Assembly: GCA_019931105.1 (NCBI GenBank)
Contig: JAIOUW010000002.1
Coordinates: forward strand, 806,001 to 870,000
Direction of reading: 5' to 3'
From: Flavobacteriaceae bacterium NBU2977
Lineage (GTDB): Bacteria > Bacteroidota > Bacteroidia > Flavobacteriales > Flavobacteriaceae
DNA length: 64,000 bases
Position 1 is the stretch's first letter; every line of letters starts with the position of its first letter. Positions 1 to 8,855 of the stretch are shown in pieces. A model generated the notes under the pieces. It ran no database searches. It had not been told where the DNA came from and worked only from the letters and a program-made list of their open reading frames with translations. The position numbers and the translations under genes were made by a program.

Positions 1-128
1 ATAAATACAGATTCCTTTACGCCCGTCGTCCTATTTCACTATATTTCCAGAAAAGGTTAAAACTTCTCGCAGATTGTACAAAAAAATGCCGCATCGAGGG
101 GTATTACCCATGTTTTAAAACCGCTGTC

Positions 129-1226
129 ATGAAAGTGTTATTTCTTATTCCGTTATCCATCATTTGTACGGTACTGTATCCACAAAAAGCAAAAAAACCG
201 GATAATGCCGTACTTGATTTTAAAAATCTGTTCAGTTCATCAATGAAAAATGATGTCGCGTGTTTCAGGATACCCGCCCTGGCGACGGCACCTAATGGCG
301 ACCTCATCGCCGCTATAGATGAAAGGGTTGCTTCATGTGGTGATCTAAAATGGAATAACAATATAAATATTGTGGTCAGACGTAGCATCGATAATGGAGA
401 TTCTTGGTCGGCCATTGAAACTGTGGTCGATTACCCATTGGGAAAATCGGCGTCAGATCCCTCAATGATAGTTGACAAAATAACAGGTGAAATTATTTTG
501 TTCTTCAACTATATGGATCTGGAAAATGAGAAAGACGTCTACTATTTAAAAATGACCAAAAGCAGTGATAACGGAAAAACCTGGAGCGCCCCCGAGGACA
601 TTACTTCTCAAATTACCAAACAAGATTGGCACCGTGATTTCAAGTTCATAACATCGGGGCGGGGTATGCAGACCCGCGAGGGCAAATTGGTACACACTTT
701 GGTCAATCTGCAAAAAGGCTTGTTCCTCTTTGAAAGTAATGACCATGGGAAGAATTGGAGCTTGATAGACACGCCTATCGAACCCGCGGACGAATCTAAA
801 GTGGTCGAATTGAGCGACGGTTCGTGGATGGTGAACAGTCGTGTGAACAATTTGGGCAATCGTTTTGTGCATATATCTTCGGATGAGGGAAAAACATGGA
901 AGTCCATGCCGGATCCATCGCTTATAGACCCGGGATGCAATGCCAGCATAATCCGGTACAGATCCAGAAATGAAGAACCGGGTACGTACATCTTACTTTT
1001 TTCCAATGCAAATGATAAGGGGCAGCGTAAAAATATGACCGTTAAAATAAGCACCGATGAAGGTAAAAGCTGGTCGAAAGGCAAGACCCTATATAAAGAA
1101 AGTGCGGCCTATTCATCAATGACCGTTCTTTCCAATGGTGATATCGGTATATTCTTTGAAAGGAACGAGTATCAAGAAAATGTTTTTGCCCGTTTTTCGA
1201 TACGTTGGCTCACGGATCGAAGGTAA
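129..1226 (+). CDS. Secreted sialidase-family glycosidase (exo-alpha-sialidase-like)
   Basis: 365-residue protein with a signal peptide (hydrophobic residues about 3-17). It carries an FRIP motif at residues 46-49 and five Asp-box repeats of the S-x-D-x-G-x-(S/T/N)-W type at about 86-93, 145-152, 203-210, 250-257 and 308-315. These are hallmarks of the six-bladed beta-propeller sialidase fold (GH33-like). Arg47 would be the first carboxylate-binding Arg, Glu227 (in VVELSDG) and Tyr328 (in AYSSM) are plausible catalytic partners; these assignments are inference. Expected to cleave terminal sialic acid or a related acidic sugar in the periplasm or outside. No nan catabolic genes are visible nearby, so the true substrate may differ. 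The start is the ATG preceding the signal peptide. Confidence 0.85.
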   Translation: MKVLFLIPLSIICTVLYPQKAKKPDNAVLDFKNLFSSSMKNDVACFRIPALATAPNGDLIAAIDERVASCGDLKWNNNINIVVRRSIDNGDSWSAIETVVDYPLGKSASDPSMIVDKITGEIILFFNYMDLENEKDVYYLKMTKSSDNGKTWSAPEDITSQITKQDWHRDFKFITSGRGMQTREGKLVHTLVNLQKGLFLFESNDHGKNWSLIDTPIEPADESKVVELSDGSWMVNSRVNNLGNRFVHISSDEGKTWKSMPDPSLIDPGCNASIIRYRSRNEEPGTYILLFSNANDKGQRKNMTVKISTDEGKSWSKGKTLYKESAAYSSMTVLSNGDIGIFFERNEYQENVFARFSIRWLTDRR

Positions 1227-1436
1227 GTTGAAGGATTTAACGCCACGAGGCAACAACGCGTTCAAGGCCGAACACCGATTTTATTACCCTTGGGCCACTT
1301 ATCTTAACATTGAGCTAAAATCAATTTCATGACCCTATGACGGAAGCTAATCAACTCAAATACCGGACCTTTCAGTCAAATTGCCCCGTCTTTCATTTGA
1401 AATCGATTTTTGGCGCGACCCTAATAGGTCAAGGCC

Positions 1437-1916
1437 TCATATCTCTTCGGCCAACCAAGCCTTCATCATCCAGACTGTTTTTTCTTGTTCGCTAATGAAA
1501 TCGCTCATCATACTGTTGGTACCTTCGTCATTGGAGACATCGGAAGCTTCCAGTATTCTTCTTTCAATGACCAACAATTCCGTTAGCGAATCAATGACCA
1601 GGCGAATGGCATCTTCATCCCGGGTCACGTTCTTGCCCACGGGCACCTTTGAATTATCGATATAGTCCTTAAAAGTATGCTGGGGCACGCCACCCAAGGT
1701 TAGGATGCGCTCCGCGATCCCATCGACCTTCATGTTGGCATCGGTATAGAGTTCCTCAAACTTAATGTGAAGGTCAAAAAAACGTTTTCCCTTAATGTTC
1801 CAATGTATGCCTCTGAGATTCTGATAATAGGTCTGAAAATTGGCGAGCAATGCGTTCAAATCATTGCTCAGCTCTTGCGATTTCTGGGCATCTAAGCCTA
1901 TGCTATTTAGTTTCAT
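1437..1916 (-). CDS. dps: Dps-family DNA-protection / ferritin-like protein
   Basis: 159 residues, the usual Dps length. The inter-subunit ferroxidase ligands are visible with family spacing: His38 (in GIHWN), His50, Asp65 and Glu69, i.e. spacings of 12, 15 and 4. Dps forms a dodecamer that oxidises and stores iron using hydrogen peroxide and shields DNA in stress. It is transcribed divergently from an OxyR-type regulator across a 104-bp A+T-rich gap, so peroxide control is the natural inference. Confidence 0.93.
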   Translation of the reverse strand: MKLNSIGLDAQKSQELSNDLNALLANFQTYYQNLRGIHWNIKGKRFFDLHIKFEELYTDANMKVDGIAERILTLGGVPQHTFKDYIDNSKVPVGKNVTRDEDAIRLVIDSLTELLVIERRILEASDVSNDEGTNSMMSDFISEQEKTVWMMKAWLAEEI

Positions 1917-2020
1917 GTCTATTTCCTTTTAGTTTTGTATAAATTTATTAAATATTAAACGCTTATTTATATAAATTTTATCGATAGTTTTTATACTTTT
2001 ATTGTTCAATATTATCACCT
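1917..2020. promoter_or_regulatory. Divergent dps / oxyR promoter region
   Basis: 104-bp very A+T-rich region between the start codons of dps (minus) and oxyR (plus). LysR-type regulators commonly bind their own divergent promoter, so an OxyR site is expected here. No unambiguous operator could be read by eye. Confidence 0.45.
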
Positions 2021-2962
2021 ATGACAATTACCCAATTGCAATACGTATTAGCAGTCGCCGAGTACCAGAATTTTACTTTGGCCGCACAAAAAAGCTTTGT
2101 AACCCAACCGACATTGAGCATGCAGGTGCAAAAATTGGAAGATGAACTCGATGTCTTGATCTTCGATCGGAGCAAAAAGCCCATAGGCATAACCGAGGTC
2201 GGCAAAAAAATAGTTACCCAGGCAAAAAATATTGTCAACGAGGCCGAACGCATTAAAGATATCGTAGATCAGGACAAAGGTTTTATCGGCGGCGATTTTA
2301 CCCTAGGTATCATACCAACGATCATGCCAACGCTATTGCCAATGTTCCTGAAAACATTTATAACCAAATACCCGAAGGTCAATCTCATTATCAGGGAGCA
2401 GAGTACCGAAGACTTGATCAGTGATATCTTGGAGGGCCATATCGATGCAGGCATTGCCGCGACACCCCTTGAAATCGAATTTATCAAAGAACGCCCATTA
2501 TACTATGAGCCCTTCGTTGGTTATGTGCCTGAAGGCCACCGACTCGGAAAATCCCAAAAACTGGACCCCAGTGACCTTGATATCTCCGATGTGCTTTTGT
2601 TAAAAGACGGACATTGTTTTCGTGACGGTGTCATAAATCTTTGCAATAGCTCCAAAAAAAGGTCTGACGAGCACTTTCAACTGCAAAGCGGTAGTTTCGA
2701 GACTTTGGTGAATCTCTCCAATGAAGGTATGGGAATGACCCTTTTGCCCTATCTGAATACACTGGAACTTGATACGGGCAAAAAGAAGAACCTGAAACAT
2801 TTCAACAACCCTTCGCCCGCGCGCGAAGTAAGTCTTATCTACCATAAAAGTGAACTGAAGATTCAAATCACAGAGGCCTTGCGCGATGTAATATCGGGGA
2901 TTGTCAGGGGCGCCATCGCCTTTCAGGATGTAAAGATCATAAGTCCGGTAAGCGGAAAATAA
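2021..2962 (+). CDS. oxyR: LysR-type peroxide sensor OxyR
   Basis: 313 residues: an N-terminal winged HTH (about residues 1-60, LysR type) and a substrate-binding-like domain. The two redox cysteines fall at Cys199 and Cys208 in the motif DGHCFRDGVINLC. This is the same spacing and numbering as E. coli OxyR, which senses hydrogen peroxide by forming this disulfide. The divergent dps neighbour supports the assignment. A rho-independent terminator follows directly. Confidence 0.95.
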   Translation: MTITQLQYVLAVAEYQNFTLAAQKSFVTQPTLSMQVQKLEDELDVLIFDRSKKPIGITEVGKKIVTQAKNIVNEAERIKDIVDQDKGFIGGDFTLGIIPTIMPTLLPMFLKTFITKYPKVNLIIREQSTEDLISDILEGHIDAGIAATPLEIEFIKERPLYYEPFVGYVPEGHRLGKSQKLDPSDLDISDVLLLKDGHCFRDGVINLCNSSKKRSDEHFQLQSGSFETLVNLSNEGMGMTLLPYLNTLELDTGKKKNLKHFNNPSPAREVSLIYHKSELKIQITEALRDVISGIVRGAIAFQDVKIISPVSGK

Positions 2963-2963
2963 A

Positions 2964-2994
2964 AAATCCCGCCGATGGCGGGATTTGTTTTTTT
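2964..2994 (+). terminator. Rho-independent terminator after oxyR
   Basis: A perfect 10-bp stem (AAATCCCGCC / GGCGGGATTT) with a 3-nt loop is followed by G and seven T. The A-run on the left could let it also work for the convergent small gene, whose stop codon overlaps the T tract. Confidence 0.9.
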
Positions 2995-3190
2995 ATGCCT
3001 TTAAATAAACAAGGCTTTGTTGTAGTTCGGGCTTATCGGTTATAAAGCCAAGCAGCCATTGTTTTAATTCTTCTATTTCTTCCGGTAATAATCTTGCTAC
3101 CGCCTTTTTAACTTCTTTGCAAAACAGTTTTGTGTCAAAACTAACTTTTTTGAGCACCGTTTTCGTGTACTCAAGCATAGCTCTAGCCAT
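2993..3190 (-). CDS. Small hypothetical protein (65 aa)
   Basis: A 65-residue ORF with a good coding look: basic N-terminal half, a repeated Lys/Glu helical pattern, and LLPEEIEELKQW in the middle. No signal peptide or membrane segment. It is convergent with oxyR, and its stop codon lies in the T tract of the oxyR terminator. No family is recognised and the function is unknown. It has a clean upstream gap of about 110 bp before the next gene, consistent with its own promoter. Confidence 0.6.
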   Translation of the reverse strand: MARAMLEYTKTVLKKVSFDTKLFCKEVKKAVARLLPEEIEELKQWLLGFITDKPELQQSLVYLKA

Positions 3191-3307
3191 ATTACAAATT
3201 GTTTTTAGATTAGTTGTTACCTACAATGTAAAGTTAACAAGCAAAAGGTATATTATATTGCGCCTCGGGCGTTAAAAATTAGATAAATTCATGTTAAATT
3301 GGACAAC

Positions 3308-4612
3308 ATGCATAAGACCGATCATTTTTTTGGCAAATCGACATGGGCAAACCGTGCATCTAAAGTACTGGTATTGTTATTTTTAATAGGATGCGGGACA
3401 ACAAAAAATCGAATTCAAAAACATGTCGCCACAACCATTGATTCTCCTTTTTTCAAGAATCAGTTTACGGGGCTTTTAGTAATCGACCCCATCACGAAAG
3501 ATACCCTCATCGACCGCAATGGTGCCCGCTACTTTACCCCGGCCAGCAATACCAAGATTTTCACACTTTATGCCGCCTTGCAATTGCTGCCCGACCAGAT
3601 TCCCGCTTTGAAGTCCATTCTCAAAAACGACACACTTTTTATCGAAGGAACGGGCGATCCCACCCTACTCCACCCCCACTTCAATGACAGCACGACAATC
3701 GAATTTTTGAAAGGATATAAAAACATCGCACTCTATCTCAACAATTTTCATGAGCAAAAATATGGTCCAGGGTGGTCTTGGGACGATTATCCATACTATT
3801 ATCAACCTGAGCGAGCGGCTTTCCCCCTATACGGAAACGTGGCCACTATTTTCGGTGGCGATTCGACACAAGTATTACCAGAGCATTTTAAAAAGAACGT
3901 TGTCGATCTCGACCTACCCAAAAACAGGGAGGCTGAAAAAAACATCTTCTACTATGCCGCCTCACGACGTGACACTACTGAAATTCCCTATCGGATCGAT
4001 AGCACTTTGACACGCATATTGCTCGAAAAAGCATTGAACAAAAAGGTCACTGTGGTAAACAAAATCCCTAAAGGAGAAAAAAGTATCGTCTATGGTATGT
4101 CTACCGATTCCGTTTTAAAACGGATGATGCACCAAAGCGATAATTTTTTGGCGGAACAGTTGATGCTTTTGTCCACCAGCACCTTGACCGACACCTTGAA
4201 TTTCGCCAAGGCGCGCGACCATATTCTTGAAAATCAGTTGGTCGATCTAAGGCACCCCCCTCGCTGGGTCGATGGATCCGGACTTTCGCGTTACAATCTT
4301 TTTACACCGCAATCGATGGTTCATGTGCTGCAGAAATTATATGGGGAAATTCCTCGGGAACGCTTGTTCCATTTTTTTCCTGCCGGAGGAGTTTCAGGTA
4401 CTTTGGAAGATTGGTACCCCGGAAATCATGAACCTTACATCTTTGCCAAGACCGGAAGTCTGGGCAACAATCATTGTCTTAGTGGATACCTCATCACAAA
4501 ATCGGGCAAGACTTTGATTTTCAGTTTCATGAACAATCATTTTCGAAATCCATCCTCGGAAGTCAAAAAGCGCATGCAAGCGATTCTTGAGACAATTCGG
4601 GATAGTTATTAG
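3308..4612 (+). CDS. PBP4-type D-Ala-D-Ala carboxypeptidase lipoprotein (peptidase S13)
   Basis: About 434 residues. The frame opens at a TTG three codons earlier, but the ATG at 3308 is preferred. A lipoprotein signal ends LFLIGC (Cys29). The three penicillin-binding motifs are all present: SxxK as SNTK at 80-83, SDN at 277-279, and KTG at 381-383. Class C PBPs of this family trim D-alanine or cut cross-links in periplasmic peptidoglycan. Its outer-membrane or periplasmic anchoring is inferred from the lipobox. Convergent with nudK, with a 7-bp repeat tract between the two. Confidence 0.88.
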   Translation: MHKTDHFFGKSTWANRASKVLVLLFLIGCGTTKNRIQKHVATTIDSPFFKNQFTGLLVIDPITKDTLIDRNGARYFTPASNTKIFTLYAALQLLPDQIPALKSILKNDTLFIEGTGDPTLLHPHFNDSTTIEFLKGYKNIALYLNNFHEQKYGPGWSWDDYPYYYQPERAAFPLYGNVATIFGGDSTQVLPEHFKKNVVDLDLPKNREAEKNIFYYAASRRDTTEIPYRIDSTLTRILLEKALNKKVTVVNKIPKGEKSIVYGMSTDSVLKRMMHQSDNFLAEQLMLLSTSTLTDTLNFAKARDHILENQLVDLRHPPRWVDGSGLSRYNLFTPQSMVHVLQKLYGEIPRERLFHFFPAGGVSGTLEDWYPGNHEPYIFAKTGSLGNNHCLSGYLITKSGKTLIFSFMNNHFRNPSSEVKKRMQAILETIRDSY

Positions 4613-4764
4613 CGGTTGGCGGTTGGCGGTTGGCTGTTGGCTGTTGGCTGTTGGCTGTTGGCTGTTGGCTGTTGGCTGTTGGTTAAAGAAACAAACTTTC
4701 AACTTTCAACTTTCAACTTTCAACTTTCAACTTTTAACTTTTAACTTTTAACTCCTAACTCCTA
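4613..4764. repeat. Two 7-bp tandem repeat arrays
   Basis: Just after the carboxypeptidase stop lie about nine copies of a ttggcgg / ttggctg heptamer (4613-4683). About ten copies of tttcaac follow, grading into tttaact and ctaactc (4694-4764). The last copies run into the 3' end of nudK and supply its final residues and stop codon. Confidence 0.9.
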
Positions 4765-5352
4765 ACTCCTAAGCCCTAACTTATTGATTTCCGCATATTG
4801 CAATAACATTATGGTTTTTGCATCCTTTATTTCACCTGATTTCACCATTTCAAGTGCTTTTGCGAAAGTTATTTCCAGTACCTCGATGTTCTCGGTCTCA
4901 TGTTCGGCACCACCCCCTTCGCCCACTTTCATATTGTCTTCGTATTCGCCAACGAACAAATAAAGGATTTCTGTCACGGATCCAGGCGACGTATAGGTCT
5001 CAAAAACCCGTTTTACATTGTCTATTCTATAACCGGTCTCCTCTTCGGTTTCCTTGCGAATGCAATCCTCGGGGTTGTCGCCATCCAACAATCCGGCACA
5101 GACTTCGATCATCATTCCGTCTTCATTGCCATTGACATAGGTCGGCATTCTGAACTGCCGGGTCAGGACTACGGTACTTTTTCGTTTATTATAAAGTAAA
5201 ATCGCGGCGCCATTGCCCCGGTCGTACGCCTCGCGGTGTTGGGTCTCCCAAGTACCGTCCTCTTTTTGGTATTCGAAAGTGAACTTGTTCAAGGTGTACC
5301 AATTATCAGATAGTAATTGTCTTTTGATATTCCGGATTTTTCTATTTCCCAA
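4762..5352 (-). CDS. nudK: Nudix hydrolase, GDP-mannose pyrophosphatase type (NudK)
   Basis: NudK-type proteins are about 190 residues. From the TTG at 5352 this one is 196 residues and aligns end to end from LLSDNWYTLNKF onward. The open frame extends upstream to an ATG at 5487, but that extension resembles no NudK N-terminus, so the internal start is chosen; this is uncertain. The YDRGNGAAILLYN segment and a Nudix box around residues 87-109 (GLLDGDNPED...ETEEETGY) are clear. The family hydrolyses GDP-mannose and similar nucleotide sugars to sugar phosphate plus GMP in the cytosol. The C-terminal GLRS and stop are encoded by the adjoining 7-bp repeat. Confidence 0.87.
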   Translation of the reverse strand: MGNRKIRNIKRQLLSDNWYTLNKFTFEYQKEDGTWETQHREAYDRGNGAAILLYNKRKSTVVLTRQFRMPTYVNGNEDGMMIEVCAGLLDGDNPEDCIRKETEEETGYRIDNVKRVFETYTSPGSVTEILYLFVGEYEDNMKVGEGGGAEHETENIEVLEITFAKALEMVKSGEIKDAKTIMLLQYAEINKLGLRS

Positions 5353-5499
5353 AACGTATATTTTATATTTCCTAAAGATAGATTTTGCATCGATGTAATA
5401 AAAGTCGGTAGTTATTTGGCACCAATAAAAAGGATAAAAACCTATTTTCGTATTTGTGCTGTTCGGAAACAGCCGGTCCAAAATCAAAACGCTGGTACT

Positions 5500-6408
5500 A
5501 TGATGAAAAGGAAACTGTTCTTCGCCCTTCTAATTATTCCTGTGATGTCTTGGGGTCAAAAAGTGAATCTCGCCGCCTTTGACAACCTGCTGGACAAAAA
5601 ATGGCATGCAGAAGGAGCATGGGGAGATGGAAGTAAATTCAAGCAAGAAATTATTTTTGAATACGATTTGGAAAATGCAATATTAATTAGTCGATCAAAG
5701 GGTTTTACCAATGTAGAGCAAAGCAAGTATGGCAATAGAAACCATGGTATTCGAAAAGTCAATGCCGACTCGACCGGCATAGATTTTTGGGAATTTGATG
5801 TTTTCGGGGGAGTTACCAAAGGTAAGGTCATCATAAAGGAGAAAGACATTTTATATCAGTATGATTACGGAGGTTCCAAAGTAACCGATTACTGGGAATA
5901 CGTCAACGATTCCATCTATAATTTTACCGTCGGCAGCTATGAAAATGGCACATGGAACCAAAAATACTTGACCTGTCAATTCACCGGTCAAAACATAGAC
6001 CGAAAATCGAAACTATATCTCAAAGTAAAGGAAACCTTGGTCGGCAATTGGATTTCCCCGGCCTGGGATGGGCAGCTTATCGAAATGTGGTCTGTCGACA
6101 AGGATCAAAACCTGGTACAGACATCGAAGTACATAGAAGGTAAAAAGGTACTGTTCAGATCACAGAACAAAATTGAGTACATAGGCGGCGAATTGATCTT
6201 GATAAGTGTTATCGAGAATAGTGACCCCAAGATATTCAAAGCGGTCGAAGCCAATGGTTCGCGAATTGTCTTTGAAAACAAAGAATACAAAAATCCTAAT
6301 CGCGTTGAATACGTTTTATATGAAAAGACTTTTCATAGAAAGATAAGTGGCGCCGAAAACGGGTCACCGACCAGTTATACCTTTAAATTTGAGCCTTTCA
6401 AAGAATAA
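5500..6408 (+). CDS. Secreted protein of unknown function, two lipocalin-like repeats
   Basis: 302 residues from tandem ATGs at 5500/5503. An open frame continues upstream but is not needed. A signal peptide (residues about 1-20, ending MSWGQ) is followed by beta-rich sequence with two similar parts: about residues 25-165 (W-H-A-E-G-A-W start) and about 180-300 (LVGNWIS..., followed by QLIEMWSVDKDQNLVQ). The latter resembles the DUF6265 / lipocalin-like proteins common in Bacteroidota. Function is not known; periplasmic location is inferred. It stands alone, divergent from nudK. Confidence 0.7.
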   Translation: MMKRKLFFALLIIPVMSWGQKVNLAAFDNLLDKKWHAEGAWGDGSKFKQEIIFEYDLENAILISRSKGFTNVEQSKYGNRNHGIRKVNADSTGIDFWEFDVFGGVTKGKVIIKEKDILYQYDYGGSKVTDYWEYVNDSIYNFTVGSYENGTWNQKYLTCQFTGQNIDRKSKLYLKVKETLVGNWISPAWDGQLIEMWSVDKDQNLVQTSKYIEGKKVLFRSQNKIEYIGGELILISVIENSDPKIFKAVEANGSRIVFENKEYKNPNRVEYVLYEKTFHRKISGAENGSPTSYTFKFEPFKE

Positions 6409-6427
6409 CATGGCCTTTACGCGCGTA

Positions 6428-7021
6428 TTACAGGCTCCAACGGTTTCCAACCTCTGAAATAGGCTTGCAGGCCTCGTACCCACCGGGGATCGGGTCATAA
6501 CTCAATACATTTTCGCCAATTTCCTCAGAAGTAAAATAGGCCCATATCGCCATCGATTTCATCGAGCGATAAAAACCTATGGGTTCTTGCTTACCAACAG
6601 CCGTTCCCCAGACTCCCCTACTGAACTTACCTGAATTCGCCTCGTTCTTTTGCAGCACTTTGATGCGTTCATCTTCACCCAGGTTGATGAATACATCGCC
6701 AAAATCCTTCTTGCAGTCTTCATTAAACGCTGCAATTGCATCACGCATCCGCTTTTGCCCCTCATCATCGTAGGTCTTGCCGATGACCTTGTCGATGAAC
6801 ATATCGGCCTTTACATCCAAAGCACCGGGAGTATCGGTCCGTGGTAAGATCATATCTATCAAGGTGGAAACGGTTTTGGCCTCCTCTTCAGTAAAAAACA
6901 GGGGTTGCCAACCTAATCTTGGCTCGTTTTTACACGATTGCAATAATGAAAACATTGAAGGCACGGCCAAGGTAGCCCCTGCCAATAGTCCCGTTTTTTT
7001 TAAGGCATTTCTCCTATCCAT
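6428..7021 (-). CDS. Gluconate 2-dehydrogenase subunit 3-like protein (Tat signal)
   Basis: 197 residues beginning with a twin-arginine type signal (RRNALKKTG followed by a hydrophobic stretch to about residue 30). The body matches the small subunit that pairs with membrane or periplasmic GMC dehydrogenases. Subunit 3 is thought to chaperone or carry the flavoprotein through the Tat route. It follows the GMC gene by 3 nt, so the two are one operon and probably one complex. Confidence 0.88.
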   Translation of the reverse strand: MDRRNALKKTGLLAGATLAVPSMFSLLQSCKNEPRLGWQPLFFTEEEAKTVSTLIDMILPRTDTPGALDVKADMFIDKVIGKTYDDEGQKRMRDAIAAFNEDCKKDFGDVFINLGEDERIKVLQKNEANSGKFSRGVWGTAVGKQEPIGFYRSMKSMAIWAYFTSEEIGENVLSYDPIPGGYEACKPISEVGNRWSL

Positions 7022-7024
7022 AGC

Positions 7025-8725
7025 TTATATGTTCATTTTTTTAAGTTCGGAAACCGCATGATCCGCGGCCCGGGCGGTAATCGCCATATAGGTCAACGAA
7101 GGGTTCACACATGATGAAGAGGTCATACAGGCCCCATCGGTCACGAATACGTTCTGCGCACCATGAACCTGATTGAATCCGTTCAATACCGAGGTTTTGG
7201 GATCCCGTCCCATGCGTGCCGTACCCATTTCATGTACCCCATAGCCCGGTGGATGCTCGTTGTCGAAGCCCAAGATATCCTTTAAACCTGCCTTTTCGAG
7301 CATTTCTACGGCATCTTCTTGGATCTGTTTGTTCAAGGCCTTTTCATTTTCCTTGAACTCGGCATCGATCGATAAGGTCGGCTGCCCCCATTTATCCAAA
7401 ACATCGTTGTTCAGGCTTATTTTATTGTCGTGGTAGGGCAAGCATTCGGCGAAGCCGGTAATAAAGAATTCCCAGGGACCTGGTTTCAAAATGCTGTTTT
7501 TGTAATCCGCCCCGAAGGATTCGATATTGGCGGCATTTCCTCCGCGGTAACCTCCCCCTTGATAGCCAAAACCGCGTAGAAACTTATCGGATCTTGTTTT
7601 TTCGTCGATATTCCAATACCTGGGGATATAAATACCATTAGGTCGCCTACCCTTGTAATATTTGTCCTCGAAACCATCGATACGGCCCATGGCACCCACC
7701 CGATAGGTATGGTCCATTAGATTGTGGCCCAATTCACCACTATCATTGCCCAAGCCGTTTTCGAACCGTTTCGATTTTGAATTCATCAATATTTGTGTTG
7801 TACTCAGCGTAGAAGCATTCACGAAAATTATCTTGGCTTTGTACTCAATGTCCTCATTGGTCTCGGCATCGATAATGCGCACTCCGGTGGCCTTACCCTT
7901 GACATCATCGTAGATGACCGACTGTACAATCGAATAGGGTCGAATCGTCATGTTTCCCGTGGCATTTGCCGCAGGCAAGGTAACGGCATTACTACTAAAG
8001 TAAGCTCCATAGGGACAGCCCCTACTGCATCGGTTTCTATACTGACATTGGCCCCTTCCGTTCAGGGGTTCCGTTAAATGTGCCACCCTGCCTATAATCA
8101 TGTGTCTTCCCGGAAAATCGTTCTCGATCTTGTTTTTGACATGTTTCTCGACACAATTGAGCTCCATGGGCGGCAGAAAATGGCTGTCGGGCAATTGGGG
8201 CAGCCTCAGTGCTTCGCCGCTGATCCCCGCAAACTTTTCGACATAGGTATACCATGGTTCGATATCCTTATAGCGAATGGGCCAATCGACACCATGGCCA
8301 TCCTTGGCATTCGCTTCAAAATCAAGGTCGCTCCAACGATAGGTCTGTTTACCCCATAATAAGGACTTGCCCCCCATTTGATGCCCGCGCAACCAAAGAA
8401 ACGGTTTGACCTCGGTATAAGGATTGGCCTCGTCATCCGCCCAAAAATGTTCGGTATCAGAACCCACCCATCCGGAACGGATGTTCTTGTAATGTTTCTT
8501 TTTTTGCTCGGGCGTCAGTCCTCCCCTGAGTTCCATATCCCAAGGGTCGAGGTTCATCGTCGGATAGTCCGTTACATGCTCCACGATCCTACCGCGTTCG
8601 AGCACCAAGGTTTTAAGTCCTTTTTCGCAAAGTTCTTTGGCCGCCCATCCACCACTAATTCCAGAACCTATGACAATGGCATCATAAACCGTATCTTTTT
8701 GTGCGTCAATATTGAAATTGGCCAT
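7025..8725 (-). CDS. GMC-family FAD-dependent sugar/alcohol dehydrogenase
   Basis: 566 residues. A dinucleotide-binding GxGxxG at residues 20-25 (GSGISGGWAAK) and the acidic end LERG near 45 bind FAD. The C-terminal HEMGTARMG and NPSLTYMAIT segments are typical of the gluconate-2-dehydrogenase-like GMC group. It has no signal of its own; co-export with the Tat-signal subunit 3 is inferred from the operon. Family members oxidise free or glycosidic sugars (for example to 3-keto derivatives) and pass electrons to cytochromes. The exact substrate is unknown. Confidence 0.9.
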   Translation of the reverse strand: MANFNIDAQKDTVYDAIVIGSGISGGWAAKELCEKGLKTLVLERGRIVEHVTDYPTMNLDPWDMELRGGLTPEQKKKHYKNIRSGWVGSDTEHFWADDEANPYTEVKPFLWLRGHQMGGKSLLWGKQTYRWSDLDFEANAKDGHGVDWPIRYKDIEPWYTYVEKFAGISGEALRLPQLPDSHFLPPMELNCVEKHVKNKIENDFPGRHMIIGRVAHLTEPLNGRGQCQYRNRCSRGCPYGAYFSSNAVTLPAANATGNMTIRPYSIVQSVIYDDVKGKATGVRIIDAETNEDIEYKAKIIFVNASTLSTTQILMNSKSKRFENGLGNDSGELGHNLMDHTYRVGAMGRIDGFEDKYYKGRRPNGIYIPRYWNIDEKTRSDKFLRGFGYQGGGYRGGNAANIESFGADYKNSILKPGPWEFFITGFAECLPYHDNKISLNNDVLDKWGQPTLSIDAEFKENEKALNKQIQEDAVEMLEKAGLKDILGFDNEHPPGYGVHEMGTARMGRDPKTSVLNGFNQVHGAQNVFVTDGACMTSSSCVNPSLTYMAITARAADHAVSELKKMNI

Positions 8726-8855
8726 CCTGCTTAAATTGTTTAATGGTTGAAGATAAGAAATTAGAATCCATCGTCAATCGCGACAAATTCTGAAAAAAGA
8801 AAATTAGCACTATATTTATGCTGTATCTAGTTTAGACCTTGCAAACAGAATTCGG

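Noticed and set aside
4394-4702. Open frame on the minus strand with repeated PTANSQQ residues
   Set aside because: It is the translation of the 7-bp repeat plus the antisense of the carboxypeptidase gene; no coding signal.
4613-4764. Possible CRISPR array
   Set aside because: Repeat unit is only 7 bp with no spacers.
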